A stretch of 64,000 nt of DNA from Campylobacter porcelli (GTDB lineage Bacteria; Campylobacterota; Campylobacteria; Campylobacterales; Campylobacteraceae): assembly GCF_002139855.1 (NCBI RefSeq), contig NZ_CP018789.1:744001-808000 (forward strand), in the 5' to 3' direction. The notes beneath the pieces were generated by a model that saw only the letters and a program-made list of their open reading frames with translations, was not told where the DNA came from and made no database searches. Made by a program: the position numbers and the translations under genes. Shown piece after piece: positions 17,199 through 26,888 of this stretch (position 1 is its first letter; every line of letters starts with the position of its first letter).

Positions 17199-19113
17199 CT
17201 AAAATTTCCACCACTTTTCCTAAAATTTTAGCCGTTGGAATATCTACTTCTATGATTTTTACCATCACCGGAGTTAGTAAATCGCAAGTAAAATTATCTA
17301 AAAAAATCCTAGCTCCCTTTATCTCATCATCAAGTCTAGCGATAGTTTGATTGCTATTTTCATATATGTAGCATTTAAAAATTTTATCTATATTTTTTGC
17401 TGCAAAACGGGCAAATTTACGATCCATAAAATCCCAAGCGACCTTATCGGCTTCTCTTTCTAATACATTTAAATTCGCACAAAGCTCATCAATGCCTAGC
17501 ATTAGGTAGTTTGTCAATTTAGCATCATCTTGAGCTTTTAAAATTCTATGAAGAATTAAATCAGAGTATCTACGAATAGGGCTAGTAAAGTGTGAATATA
17601 GCTCAAATCCAAGCCCAAAATGCCCCCTTGATACACTTGCATACTCGGCTCTTTTTTGTGCTTTTATGATGAGTTTATCTACATCTTCTCTTATATTTAG
17701 CTCATTAGCCTTAGCTTGAATTTGAGCTATCATAGATACTAGATCGCTTGTTGGTTTTACGCTAATTCCAAGCAGGTTAAGGTCATCTAAAAGAGCGTTT
17801 ATTTTATTAAAATCTGCTGGTTCGTGATTGCGAAATATGCCCTTATTTACTCTTTTTGCTGCAGCTTTATTGGCTAAGAGCATGCACTCTTCTATAAGTG
17901 AGTGCGATGGAGTGGAGCTTTCAAATTTAGTTGATTTGATATTGCCATTTTCATCAAGGCTCATTCTAAGCTCTAATGTGTGGAAGTCAAAGCCATTTTT
18001 AAGCCGTTTTTCTTTTAATTTTTGAGTTATATTAAAAAGTGGTATTAGCCACTCTTTTATCTCATTTTGACACTCAAATTCACCATTTATTAAGCTATCA
18101 ACCTCATCGTAGTTAAACCTTCTTTTGGAGTGAATTACACAGCTTATTAGCTCCTCTTTAATGGCTTCTAAATTTGAGTTTAAGCAGATTTTAAAAGCAA
18201 AGGCAAGTCTATCGCAATTTGGCTTTAAAGAGCATATATTTTCGCTAAGCTCTCTAGGTAGCATTGGCACAGCAATATGCGGAAAATATATAGAAAAGCC
18301 CCTAAATCTAGCCTCCTTATCAATCCCACTATATGGGCTGACATATTCGCTTACATCTGCGATGGCTATGTAAATTTCATTTGTATTTTTATCAAAGTAT
18401 ATCGCATCATCAAAATCCTTAGCATCAACTGGATCAATCGTGCAAAATGGTAGATGAGTAAGATCAATCCTATCTGGATACATACTTTTATCAACCTCAT
18501 CGCCAAAGCTAATTGCCTCATTGCTTGCTATTTTAGGGAAAATTTCGCGTTTATTATATAGTGCCATAGAGATTTTTTGATCCACATTTGGATCGCTTAA
18601 TACCCCTAAGACCTCTACAATATCATTATCTAAATTATTTATTTTTAAAACTGTGCCTTGAGGTAGCTCTTTTAGGGATTTTTGACTGGCTTTTAGAGCT
18701 ATTGTGATGGAATTTGGGATTGTTACGCCCATTATAACAGAGCCAATTTTTTTAGTATAGACCACGCTTGTTTCATTTGCCATAAACAATACAGCCACAA
18801 CGGCTGCTTTTTGGCGTGGCTTTTTAAATTTAGTTAGTTTAGCAAGGACAATATCGCCAAAGTGAGCTCCGCATAAATCACGATTTTCTATCATTAAATC
18901 TTGCTTAAATCTACTATCATATGGGTATAAAAATCCAGTTCCATTGCCAGATATATCGAGCTTTCCGCAGACAAAGCCGTCATTTAGATAGTATCTATTT
19001 TTATGTTTTGATACGGCCTTTATCTGCTCTAAAACTCTTAAAATTTCAAGCTCACTTGACTTTATATATTTGCTCTCTAAGCCAGTTGTTAAAGAGTTTA
19101 AAAATGCTCTCAA
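17191..19113 (-). CDS. rnr: ribonuclease R (RNB family 3'-5' exoribonuclease)
   Basis: Degrades structured RNA from the 3' end. The 640-residue product contains N-terminal cold-shock-like OB domains (about 45-180), the RNB catalytic domain with DPVDAKDFDDAIYFD (about 231-245, the Mg-binding aspartates), the typical SHFTSPIRRYSDLILHR (about 518-534) and a short C-terminal S1-like region. It is shorter than E. coli RNase R (813) because the N- and C-terminal extensions are missing, as in C. jejuni. It overlaps its neighbours on both sides by 4-8 bases. Confidence 0.92.
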   Translation of the reverse strand: MRAFLNSLTTGLESKYIKSSELEILRVLEQIKAVSKHKNRYYLNDGFVCGKLDISGNGTGFLYPYDSRFKQDLMIENRDLCGAHFGDIVLAKLTKFKKPRQKAAVVAVLFMANETSVVYTKKIGSVIMGVTIPNSITIALKASQKSLKELPQGTVLKINNLDNDIVEVLGVLSDPNVDQKISMALYNKREIFPKIASNEAISFGDEVDKSMYPDRIDLTHLPFCTIDPVDAKDFDDAIYFDKNTNEIYIAIADVSEYVSPYSGIDKEARFRGFSIYFPHIAVPMLPRELSENICSLKPNCDRLAFAFKICLNSNLEAIKEELISCVIHSKRRFNYDEVDSLINGEFECQNEIKEWLIPLFNITQKLKEKRLKNGFDFHTLELRMSLDENGNIKSTKFESSTPSHSLIEECMLLANKAAAKRVNKGIFRNHEPADFNKINALLDDLNLLGISVKPTSDLVSMIAQIQAKANELNIREDVDKLIIKAQKRAEYASVSRGHFGLGFELYSHFTSPIRRYSDLILHRILKAQDDAKLTNYLMLGIDELCANLNVLEREADKVAWDFMDRKFARFAAKNIDKIFKCYIYENSNQTIARLDDEIKGARIFLDNFTCDLLTPVMVKIIEVDIPTAKILGKVVEILDV

Positions 19114-19922
19114 TTTCTTACTTTTTCTATGGCGTCTAGGTATGATTTAACATCAAGATTATAAAAATCTAAAAGCTCTTTTGAGCTATCAATCTGACTT
19201 TGTGATAGAGTGCCAAAAATATTTATACTATTGCTTATGATATTTAAGATTATACAGTGTTTTTTCACATTATTTGGTGCGTCAGATGGATTTAATAAAT
19301 ATCTAATAGCATTTGAAATTTCTGGCTCTAAATTCCAGTTTTTAAATATCTGTGCTGTTACCATCTGGCTTGAGATACCTACCATATCTATCTCTAAATT
19401 ATATAGCTCTATTGGGGTTGATATACTTTGTATTTGGGATTTAAATTTATCTGATTTATTAGAGTCTATTAGCTCTTTAGCGATTACTATTTTACCTATA
19501 TCCATCATAAAACTAGCCGGTGATATGATATTTAAAAGCCCACGATCTATCTTATTACACCAGTTAAATGCTAAGGCATTTTGCATTGTTGCTAACTCCA
19601 TAAATTGAGTTTCACTAATTCCATATGGAGTTAAATTTATTTTAAAATTTTTACTTACAGTCCCAGCAAGGGCAAATCCTCTAATAGTCGCCATACCAAA
19701 TAACGCCACGGCTCTATCAACATCATTTATCTCTCTACTAAAGCCATATAATGGGCTATTTGCTGAACGCAAAATATTTGCTGTAAGCATTGGGTCTTGG
19801 TGGATTACGCTAATTAACTCTGCTATATCGCTATCATCATTGCTACAAATCTTTTGAATTTTGATAATTGTCTCATCAAGTGGTGGTAGAGATTTTATAC
19901 TTTTATATATTGATTCATTCAT
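19110..19922 (-). CDS. HDOD domain signalling protein
   Basis: The 270-residue protein is built of a single HDOD domain, a metal-free relative of HD phosphohydrolases found in regulatory proteins. Diagnostic parts are SLPPLDETIIKI (about 11-22), VIHQDPMLTANILRSANSPLYG (about 39-60) and AVALFGMATIRGFAL. It has no output or receiver domain. First gene of the operon with rnr and holA, so it may be expressed with them. Its molecular role is not known; HDOD proteins in Campylobacter have been linked to flagella and stress but I cannot infer that from sequence. Confidence 0.82.
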   Translation of the reverse strand: MNESIYKSIKSLPPLDETIIKIQKICSNDDSDIAELISVIHQDPMLTANILRSANSPLYGFSREINDVDRAVALFGMATIRGFALAGTVSKNFKINLTPYGISETQFMELATMQNALAFNWCNKIDRGLLNIISPASFMMDIGKIVIAKELIDSNKSDKFKSQIQSISTPIELYNLEIDMVGISSQMVTAQIFKNWNLEPEISNAIRYLLNPSDAPNNVKKHCIILNIISNSINIFGTLSQSQIDSSKELLDFYNLDVKSYLDAIEKVRN

Positions 19923-20030
19923 TGAAATTTCTCATAATAATTTTTGATTGATTTTCATAATTTTACTATGATTGAACTTAAATTTTGGATAATTTTTTTG
20001 AAAATTTATTAAATTTAAATTTTAATAATG

Positions 20031-20036
20031 TATAAT
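20031..20036 (+). promoter_or_regulatory. -10 box for ilvC operon
   Basis: TATAAT 29 bases before the ilvC ATG, preceded by AT-rich DNA with T-rich blocks. It is the only good promoter in the gap between the divergent HDOD and ilvC genes. Confidence 0.65.
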
Positions 20037-20056
20037 TGCCATTTATTTTTTACTAA

Positions 20057-21088
<1,032 letters not shown>

Positions 21089-22042
21089 TTGGCAAAGCGT
21101 AGCAAAAAGAGCACCTCAAATGGCGAGGTGCTTGTATATTTTGGTATTTTAATATCTATTATAGTTATAATTGGCGTTGTCTATTTAGCATCAAACACTA
21201 AAAAAGAGAGTGTAAGCTTTAAAGCTATTGATAATATTGATAGATATTTCGAAGGTAAAAAAAGGGATTATACCATCCTTGATAAGCCTAAAAATATAGA
21301 TGAAAATCAGACGCAAAATGATATTAAATTTGATGAAAAAATAGAACCACCAACTACGATAAATAGCATTGATTTAAAATCGGATAAACCAAATTTGGCC
21401 ATAATCATAGATGATATATCTACATTTTATCAAGCTAAAAAGATTAAGTCTTTGGATATGAATATCACCCCTTCTATATTTCCACCTAGTAAAAACTACC
21501 CAAATAGTGCTAATGTGGCTAAGGATTTTGAGTTTTATATGATACATTTACCACTTGAGGCGATGAACTACCAAGCACAAGAGAAAGATACCCTAAAAGT
21601 AGGCGATAATATCGCAAAAATAGAAGCACAAATTTATAAAATCAGATCAAATTTCCCAAATGTCATATATATAAATAACCACACAGGAAGTAAATTTACA
21701 AGCGATTATAACTCTATGAAAAATCTATTTAAGACACTTAAAAAGCATAATATGATATTTATCGATAGCTACACCACCAAAGATTCTAAAGCTAAGATTT
21801 TAAGCGATGAATTTGGCAATAAATATCTAAAGCGAGATGTTTTTATAGATAATATCAAAGATGAAAAAGCTATAATTAGTAAGCTAAAGGAGAGTATAAA
21901 AATAGCTCAAAAAAATGGTTTTGCTATAGCCATCGGACATCCATATGAGCAGACTTTTAAAGCTCTAAAAGCCATAAAAAGTGAGCTAGAAAGCCAAACT
22001 AGATTAATACTTTTAAAGGATATGTATGAGCTTTATCACTGA
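21089..22042 (+). CDS. divergent polysaccharide deacetylase family protein
   Basis: The 317-residue protein has one membrane segment (about 14-34, VYFGILISIIVIIGVVY) and an extracytoplasmic domain of the divergent polysaccharide deacetylase type. Signature parts are LAIIIDDIS (about 101-109, metal aspartates), MIHLPLEAM (about 152-160), INNHTGSKFT (about 196-205) and IAIGHPYEQT (about 283-292). Substrate is unknown; a role in cell-wall polysaccharide is inferred from the family. TTG 21089 directly follows the ilvC stop; C. jejuni has a similar gene here. Confidence 0.8.
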   Translation: MAKRSKKSTSNGEVLVYFGILISIIVIIGVVYLASNTKKESVSFKAIDNIDRYFEGKKRDYTILDKPKNIDENQTQNDIKFDEKIEPPTTINSIDLKSDKPNLAIIIDDISTFYQAKKIKSLDMNITPSIFPPSKNYPNSANVAKDFEFYMIHLPLEAMNYQAQEKDTLKVGDNIAKIEAQIYKIRSNFPNVIYINNHTGSKFTSDYNSMKNLFKTLKKHNMIFIDSYTTKDSKAKILSDEFGNKYLKRDVFIDNIKDEKAIISKLKESIKIAQKNGFAIAIGHPYEQTFKALKAIKSELESQTRLILLKDMYELYH

Positions 22043-22790
22043 ATTTAAGCTAAATTCAAATTTCCAAAATCCGCCAAAAAAGCTATATTATAAGGGGAAT
22101 TTAAAATTATTAGATTATCCAAAAGTTGCGATTGTAGGCTCACGCAGATGCTCATCTTATACCAAAAATATGACTATAAATTTAGCTTCAACCCTTAAAA
22201 AATATGGAGTTTGCGTAGTTAGTGGGGCAGCCATTGGGGTGGATATTTGCGCTCATACCGGAGCGTATCCGCATACAATCGCAGTTTTTGGCAATGGTTT
22301 AGATCAAATTTATCCTATTCAAAACTCCAAAATCATAAAAGATATTTATGAAAATTCATTAGCGCTTAGCACATATGAGCCAGATATCACAGCAAAGGGG
22401 TGGCAATTTTTGGAGCGAAATTTAATCACAGTGGCTCTAAGTGACGCAGTTGTCGTAGCTCAAGCTGATATTCAAAGTGGCTCTATGAGTAGTGCTAGGG
22501 CTGCTATTAAATTTGGTATTCCGCTTTATGTATTGCCTCAAAGGCTTGGAGAAAGTAGTGGAACAAATGAGCTATTACAAAGTGGTAAGGCACAGATTAT
22601 CACTGATTTTGATAAATTTGCTATGAAATTTGGCGTGGAAAATTATGATAATATAGGCGATGAAGTGGTGGAATTTATCAAGCAAAACTCAAATTTCGAT
22701 GATTGTTATGCTAAATTTGGGGATTTGATATATGAGTATGAATTAGATGGTAAGATTGCCATTGATGGCATTTATGTGAGAATTTTATGA
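22026..22790 (+). CDS. dprA: DNA-processing protein DprA
   Basis: DprA protects incoming single-stranded DNA and loads RecA during natural transformation. The 254-residue protein has the Rossmann-type core: YPKVAIVGSRRCSSY (about 27-41), VVSGAAIGVDICAHTGA (about 60-76), GNGLDQIYP (about 85-93), and a later QSGSMSSARAAIKFG. It lacks a clear SAM or winged-helix extension, giving the short form usual in Campylobacter. It overlaps both neighbours. Confidence 0.92.
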   Translation: MSFITEFKLNSNFQNPPKKLYYKGNLKLLDYPKVAIVGSRRCSSYTKNMTINLASTLKKYGVCVVSGAAIGVDICAHTGAYPHTIAVFGNGLDQIYPIQNSKIIKDIYENSLALSTYEPDITAKGWQFLERNLITVALSDAVVVAQADIQSGSMSSARAAIKFGIPLYVLPQRLGESSGTNELLQSGKAQIITDFDKFAMKFGVENYDNIGDEVVEFIKQNSNFDDCYAKFGDLIYEYELDGKIAIDGIYVRIL

Positions 22791-23158
22791 TAGTTGCTAT
22801 TGATGTTGGACTTAAACGAATTGGCGTAGCTATAAGCCTAGAAGGCAAAATCGCTATCCCAAGCACCCCAATCTTGCGTAAAAATCGCAATCAAGCCGCA
22901 AGAGATGTAAGCGATATGCTAAAGGAAAAAGGGGCAAAAATCTTAGTCGTTGGCTTGCCAAAGGGTGGAAGCTCTGAGGCTGAAATGGAGCGTAGGATTA
23001 AGCATTTTATATCGCTTTTAGAGTTTGATGGAGAGATTTGTTATCAAGATGAATCTTATAGTAGCGTTGAGGCTAGTGAGCTAGTAAGCAATAAGCGAGA
23101 TGGCAAATTTGATAGCATAGCAGCGATGATAATTTTAGAGAGATTTTTAAATAGATGA
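22787..23158 (+). CDS. ruvX: Holliday junction resolvase-like RuvX (YqgF)
   Basis: YqgF proteins have an RNase H-like fold and process the 5' end of pre-16S rRNA. The 123-residue protein shows AIDVGLKRIGVAIS (4-17) with the catalytic aspartate, VVGLPKGGSSEAE (about 53-65), the acidic residue in YQDESYSS and the final SIAAMIILERFL with the last aspartate just before it. It overlaps dprA by 4 bases and the next gene by 4 bases. Confidence 0.9.
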   Translation: MIVAIDVGLKRIGVAISLEGKIAIPSTPILRKNRNQAARDVSDMLKEKGAKILVVGLPKGGSSEAEMERRIKHFISLLEFDGEICYQDESYSSVEASELVSNKRDGKFDSIAAMIILERFLNR

Positions 23159-24021
23159 GTTTTAAAGATTATTTAAAATCTAGCTTAAATAACGCTGATT
23201 TTCAAAGGGTTTGGGATAGCTTTTTTAAGCCTAAAAGTGTTGGATTTTATTTAAATTTACTTAAATTTGATAAAGATTATATTATCTCAAATTTAGATGA
23301 TTTAGGGGTTGAGATTAGGGAAATTTTGCCTAATTTTTATATATGTAAGAGTGAATTTAAAGAGATTTTAACCCGCTGTGAGCTATTTAATAACGGAGCG
23401 ATATATATCCAAAATCCAAGCAGTTATTTAGCAGTTTTAGCCCTAAATCCGAGTAAAAATGATGCAGTTTTGGATATGTGTGCTAGTCCAGGTGGAAAGA
23501 GCATTGCATTAGCAAATATGATGGGAAATAATGCTAGTTTAGCAGTGATAGAGAGCGATAGCAAGAGATTTTACACATTAAAGGCAAATTTAAATAAATA
23601 TGGTTGCGAGTGGGTGAGAGCTTATAATAAAGACGCAAGGAGCATCTCAAGAACTTGCGTGGGTAGATTTGATAAGATTTTGCTAGATGCACCATGCTCT
23701 AGCTATTTGCATTTTGGTGATGGGTTTGTGGAAAAATCAGCTAAAGAGATTAAGGCCATATCAAGATTACAAAAGCAGCTTTTAAATTCAGCTCTTACAG
23801 CTTTAAAGCCAGGTGGAAGCGTGGTTTATAGCACTTGTACATTTTTTGAATGTGAAAATGAAGAGGTGGTAAAAAATGGGTTGAACTCTAAATTTGATAT
23901 TAGCATTGAGCCAGTTAGCTTTGGTTTAGATAGTGAGATTGTGGGGGAATTTGGGCTTAGAATTTTACCAGATTGTGATATGGACGCATTTTTTTTGGCT
24001 AAAATTATTAAAAATAGTTAA
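23155..24021 (+). CDS. RsmB/NOP family RNA cytosine-C5 methyltransferase
   Basis: The 288-residue protein is a SAM-dependent RNA m5C methyltransferase. Visible are the SAM loop DMCASPGGKSIALA (about 104-117), motif IV DAPCSSYL with its cysteine (about 178-185) and the catalytic VYSTCTF (about 224-230). It lacks the N-terminal NusB-like domain of E. coli RsmB, so the exact RNA target is uncertain. It is the last gene of the ilvC operon, in the position of Cj0636. Confidence 0.87.
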   Translation: MSFKDYLKSSLNNADFQRVWDSFFKPKSVGFYLNLLKFDKDYIISNLDDLGVEIREILPNFYICKSEFKEILTRCELFNNGAIYIQNPSSYLAVLALNPSKNDAVLDMCASPGGKSIALANMMGNNASLAVIESDSKRFYTLKANLNKYGCEWVRAYNKDARSISRTCVGRFDKILLDAPCSSYLHFGDGFVEKSAKEIKAISRLQKQLLNSALTALKPGGSVVYSTCTFFECENEEVVKNGLNSKFDISIEPVSFGLDSEIVGEFGLRILPDCDMDAFFLAKIIKNS

Positions 24022-24075
24022 TTTTGATATATAAGCAAAGCGGTTAATTTTGGCTAATTTTTAGCAAAAAAATTG

Positions 24076-24081
24076 TATAAT
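24076..24081 (+). promoter_or_regulatory. -10 box for purU operon
   Basis: TATAAT 33 bases before the GTG chosen for purU; it overlaps the first codons of a longer in-frame reading frame (TTG 24073), which supports the shorter start. Confidence 0.65.
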
Positions 24082-24114
24082 CTACCGAATTTTTCTAAAA
24101 TTTTTGGAGATATT

Positions 24115-24945
24115 GTGGATTATATTTTAAAGATTGATTGTAATGATGAAAAGGGTCTCATTTTACGAGTTAGTGAAATTGTATTTAAGCATGGATTAAA
24201 CTATGTTAGCACGAGTGAATTTGTAGATCATGAAAATAGTAGATTTTATATGCGTGCTGTGGTTGTAGGGCAGGTAAATACTATTGAGTTTAAGAATACT
24301 TTAAGTGCATATTTACCAAGTGATAGTGTGATATTTTTTGAAGCTATTAAGAAAAAAGATATAGTAATCCTAGCTACAAAAGAGAACCACTGCTTAGGTG
24401 ATTTGCTTATTAAGCATAGTAGCGGGGATTTAAACGCAAATATTTTAGCTGTGATTGCTAATCACGATACTTTGCGTCCATTAAGCGATAAATTTGATAT
24501 ACCTTTTATCTATATTAATGCCGATAAAATAGAGCGAAGTGAGCATGAGAAGCTGGTATTAAATGAGTTGGCAAAATATAAATTTGACTATATGGTTTTG
24601 GCTAAATATATGAGAATTTTAAGTCCTAATTTTGTCAAGCAATATCCAAAAAAGATTATTAATATCCATCACTCATTTTTACCAGCATTTATCGGAGCAA
24701 ATCCGTATAAACAAGCCTATGAGCGTGGCGTGAAGATTATCGGAGCTACGGCGCATTTTGTTACTGATGATTTAGATGAAGGGCCAATTATCACTCAAGA
24801 TGTTATAAGGGTAAATCACGAAATGAATTGGAAAGATATGCAAAAAGCTGGTAGAGATGTGGAAAAAATGGTGCTTAGCAATGCTTTAAATCTTGTTTTT
24901 GATGAGAGAGTTTTTGTTTATAATAATAAAACGGTGATATTTTAA
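24115..24945 (+). CDS. purU: formyltetrahydrofolate deformylase
   Basis: Hydrolyses 10-formyl-tetrahydrofolate to formate and tetrahydrofolate. The 276-residue product has an N-terminal ACT domain (about 1-75, KIDCNDEKGLI) and a formyltransferase domain with the conserved INIHHSFLPAFIGANPYKQA region around residues 195-215 and the aspartate in TDDLDEGPI. Start is GTG 24115, four bases after GGAGA; the first residues then match the ACT domain. The last base of its stop codon is the first base of the next start. Confidence 0.93.
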   Translation: MDYILKIDCNDEKGLILRVSEIVFKHGLNYVSTSEFVDHENSRFYMRAVVVGQVNTIEFKNTLSAYLPSDSVIFFEAIKKKDIVILATKENHCLGDLLIKHSSGDLNANILAVIANHDTLRPLSDKFDIPFIYINADKIERSEHEKLVLNELAKYKFDYMVLAKYMRILSPNFVKQYPKKIINIHHSFLPAFIGANPYKQAYERGVKIIGATAHFVTDDLDEGPIITQDVIRVNHEMNWKDMQKAGRDVEKMVLSNALNLVFDERVFVYNNKTVIF

Positions 24946-25433
24946 TGTTTAATATCGTTCTTGTAAATCCAAAAATTCACACAAATACCGGTAGTATCGG
25001 TAGAATGTGTGTAAATTGCGGAGCTAAATTACACCTAGTTAAGCCTCTTGGATTTGAGATTGATGATAAGCATTTAAGGCGTGCTGGACTTGACTACTGG
25101 GCGAATTTAAATCCCATAATTTGGGAGAGTTTAGGGGAGTTTTTAGAGGCGAATTTGGAGTTTAAGGATAGATTTTTCTTTGCGACCACTAAGTGTAATA
25201 AATTATATTTTAAGGCTAAATTTAATCCAGAAGATTATCTGATTTTTGGTGGTGAGGATTGTGGGTTGCCTCTTGAGCTGATGAGATTAAATAGGGATAA
25301 TTGCATCACAATTCCGATGACAAGCCAAGGAAGAAGCCTGAATTTAGCCACTAGTGTGGGGATTATTACCTATGAGGCTATCCGCCAAAATATAGATAAA
25401 TTTGATTTTAGGGATAGTGTATGCGAGTTTTGA
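24945..25433 (+). CDS. trmL: tRNA (cytidine(34)-2'-O)-methyltransferase
   Basis: SPOUT-family enzyme that methylates the wobble ribose in tRNA(Leu). The 162-residue product is of normal length: NPKIHTNTGSIGRMCVNCGAKLHLVKPLGFE (about 8-38), GGEDCGLP (about 101-108) and the knot segment IPMTSQGRSLNLATSVGI (about 123-140). It starts at the last base of purU and overlaps the next gene by 13 bases. Confidence 0.92.
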   Translation: MFNIVLVNPKIHTNTGSIGRMCVNCGAKLHLVKPLGFEIDDKHLRRAGLDYWANLNPIIWESLGEFLEANLEFKDRFFFATTKCNKLYFKAKFNPEDYLIFGGEDCGLPLELMRLNRDNCITIPMTSQGRSLNLATSVGIITYEAIRQNIDKFDFRDSVCEF

Positions 25434-26710
25434 TTGCTTTTATGCTGCTTTTTGGAGTGCTGTTTTCATCGGAGTTAAAGATCGCTACATATAATGTTGA
25501 AAATCTTTTTGATGATAAGATTAGCGGTAGCGAGTATGCTGATTTTAAATCAAATAGATGGAATAGTGCGAAGTATCATCAAAAATTGCAAAAAATCGCT
25601 AGAGTTTTAAAGGAATTAGATGCTGATATTATCGCTTTAAATGAGATTGAAAATCAAAATGTAATTGAAAAATTGGCCGATTTAAGCGGATATAAATATT
25701 ATAAATTTGCTACCACAAAGGGTGCCCCAGTAGGGCTTGGACTGCTTAGTAGATATAGGATTAGTGATAGTATGGTTTATATAGTGCCAAATGTCAAAAC
25801 TAGGCCGATATTGATGAGTAGGGTTGAATTTGATGGTTATAGTGTTGAGTTTTTTGTAGCTCATTTTCCAGCGGCTAAAAATCCACTTAAAAGCAGAATT
25901 GCCGCAGCCGATACTATGAAAAAGGCTGTAAAAAATAGTAAAAATGGGGTGATTTTAGGCGATTTAAATAGCAATTATGGATATAAATTTCTGCTTAATG
26001 ATCTTGATGAATGGACGAATTTATGGGAGTTTGTCCCTGCTAGTCAAAGAAGTAGCTATAAAAATGGCAAGAGTGCGATTGATCATATAATATTAAGTAG
26101 TGATTTAATGGGTGGAAATTTGCGTTATAAAGATGGAAGTTTTGGCGTTTTTAAGGCAAATTTTATGGATAAAAGCTACTCTGATCACTACCCTATATAT
26201 GCAACTCTAAGCACAAAATCACTCTTTGAAGATCTGCCTAAGGTATCGATTAATCAGATTAAATCTACCAAACAAAGGGCTAAAATCACTGGGGTAATTG
26301 TGTATAAGGATAAAAATGGCTATATAATCTGCGATGAGAGTAGGCGTGGAATTTATATCTATGAGAAAAATCCATCGCTTAGCGTTGGGGCTAAGGTTGA
26401 AGCGGTGGTAAATAAAATTGAGAATTATAAAGGAAATATCGAAGTTACTAGCCTATCTTATATAAGTGTAGATACTGAATTTAAAGCAGATGAGAGCAAG
26501 TATTTAATGGATAAAAAAGATATTAGTATAGCTACAAGTGGCGATGTGATAGGTGATATTACTTTAGATATTAGTGGTGGATTTGCTAAAATATCTAAAG
26601 ATAAATTTAAAATTTACTCCCCAAATCGTAAAATAAGCGATGGGAAAATAGCGGTTAAAAGGGCTGTTGTTTGGAATTATAAGGGGCAAAAGGAGCTGAT
26701 AATTGAGTGA
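25421..26710 (+). CDS. exported endonuclease/exonuclease/phosphatase family protein with OB-type tail
   Basis: The 429-residue protein has a signal peptide (about 1-16, VLIAFMLLFGVLFSS) and an EEP-fold domain with all landmark residues: ATYNVENLFDD (about 22-32), ALNEIENQN (about 71-79), the PVGLGLLSRY segment, GDLNSNYG (about 180-187), AIDHIILSSD and SDHYPIYATL (about 252-261). After about 280 an OB-fold-like region follows (KITGVIVYKDKNGYIICDE). The combination resembles secreted nucleases such as YhcR. A role in nutrient DNA use or transformation is possible but not shown. It is embedded in the purU-glyS operon. Confidence 0.75.
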   Translation: MRVLIAFMLLFGVLFSSELKIATYNVENLFDDKISGSEYADFKSNRWNSAKYHQKLQKIARVLKELDADIIALNEIENQNVIEKLADLSGYKYYKFATTKGAPVGLGLLSRYRISDSMVYIVPNVKTRPILMSRVEFDGYSVEFFVAHFPAAKNPLKSRIAAADTMKKAVKNSKNGVILGDLNSNYGYKFLLNDLDEWTNLWEFVPASQRSSYKNGKSAIDHIILSSDLMGGNLRYKDGSFGVFKANFMDKSYSDHYPIYATLSTKSLFEDLPKVSINQIKSTKQRAKITGVIVYKDKNGYIICDESRRGIYIYEKNPSLSVGAKVEAVVNKIENYKGNIEVTSLSYISVDTEFKADESKYLMDKKDISIATSGDVIGDITLDISGGFAKISKDKFKIYSPNRKISDGKIAVKRAVVWNYKGQKELIIE

Positions 26711-26888
26711 TTTTTTAGGTTTTATGGGTTGGGTTGTCGTTATATTTATTATTTTTGTCCTTGTCGTTGGGTTTAATCGCCAAATGATGGAGAAAAATAG
26801 GATTAGAGATGAGATAGTAGCTGCTAGAAAGGCAGCTAAGGATAAAAAGCAAAAAATAGATGGAGAGAGTAATGAGAATGTTGATTGA
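26703..26888 (+). CDS. small single-span membrane protein
   Basis: A 61-residue protein with one membrane span (about 5-24, LGFMGWVVVIFIIFVLVVGF) and a lysine-rich cytoplasmic tail (RKAAKDKKQK). It starts at TTG 26703, seven bases after AAGGAG, overlapping the previous gene by 8 bases, and its end overlaps glyS. A small protein precedes glyS in C. jejuni too. Function unknown. Confidence 0.65.
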   Translation: MSDFLGFMGWVVVIFIIFVLVVGFNRQMMEKNRIRDEIVAARKAAKDKKQKIDGESNENVD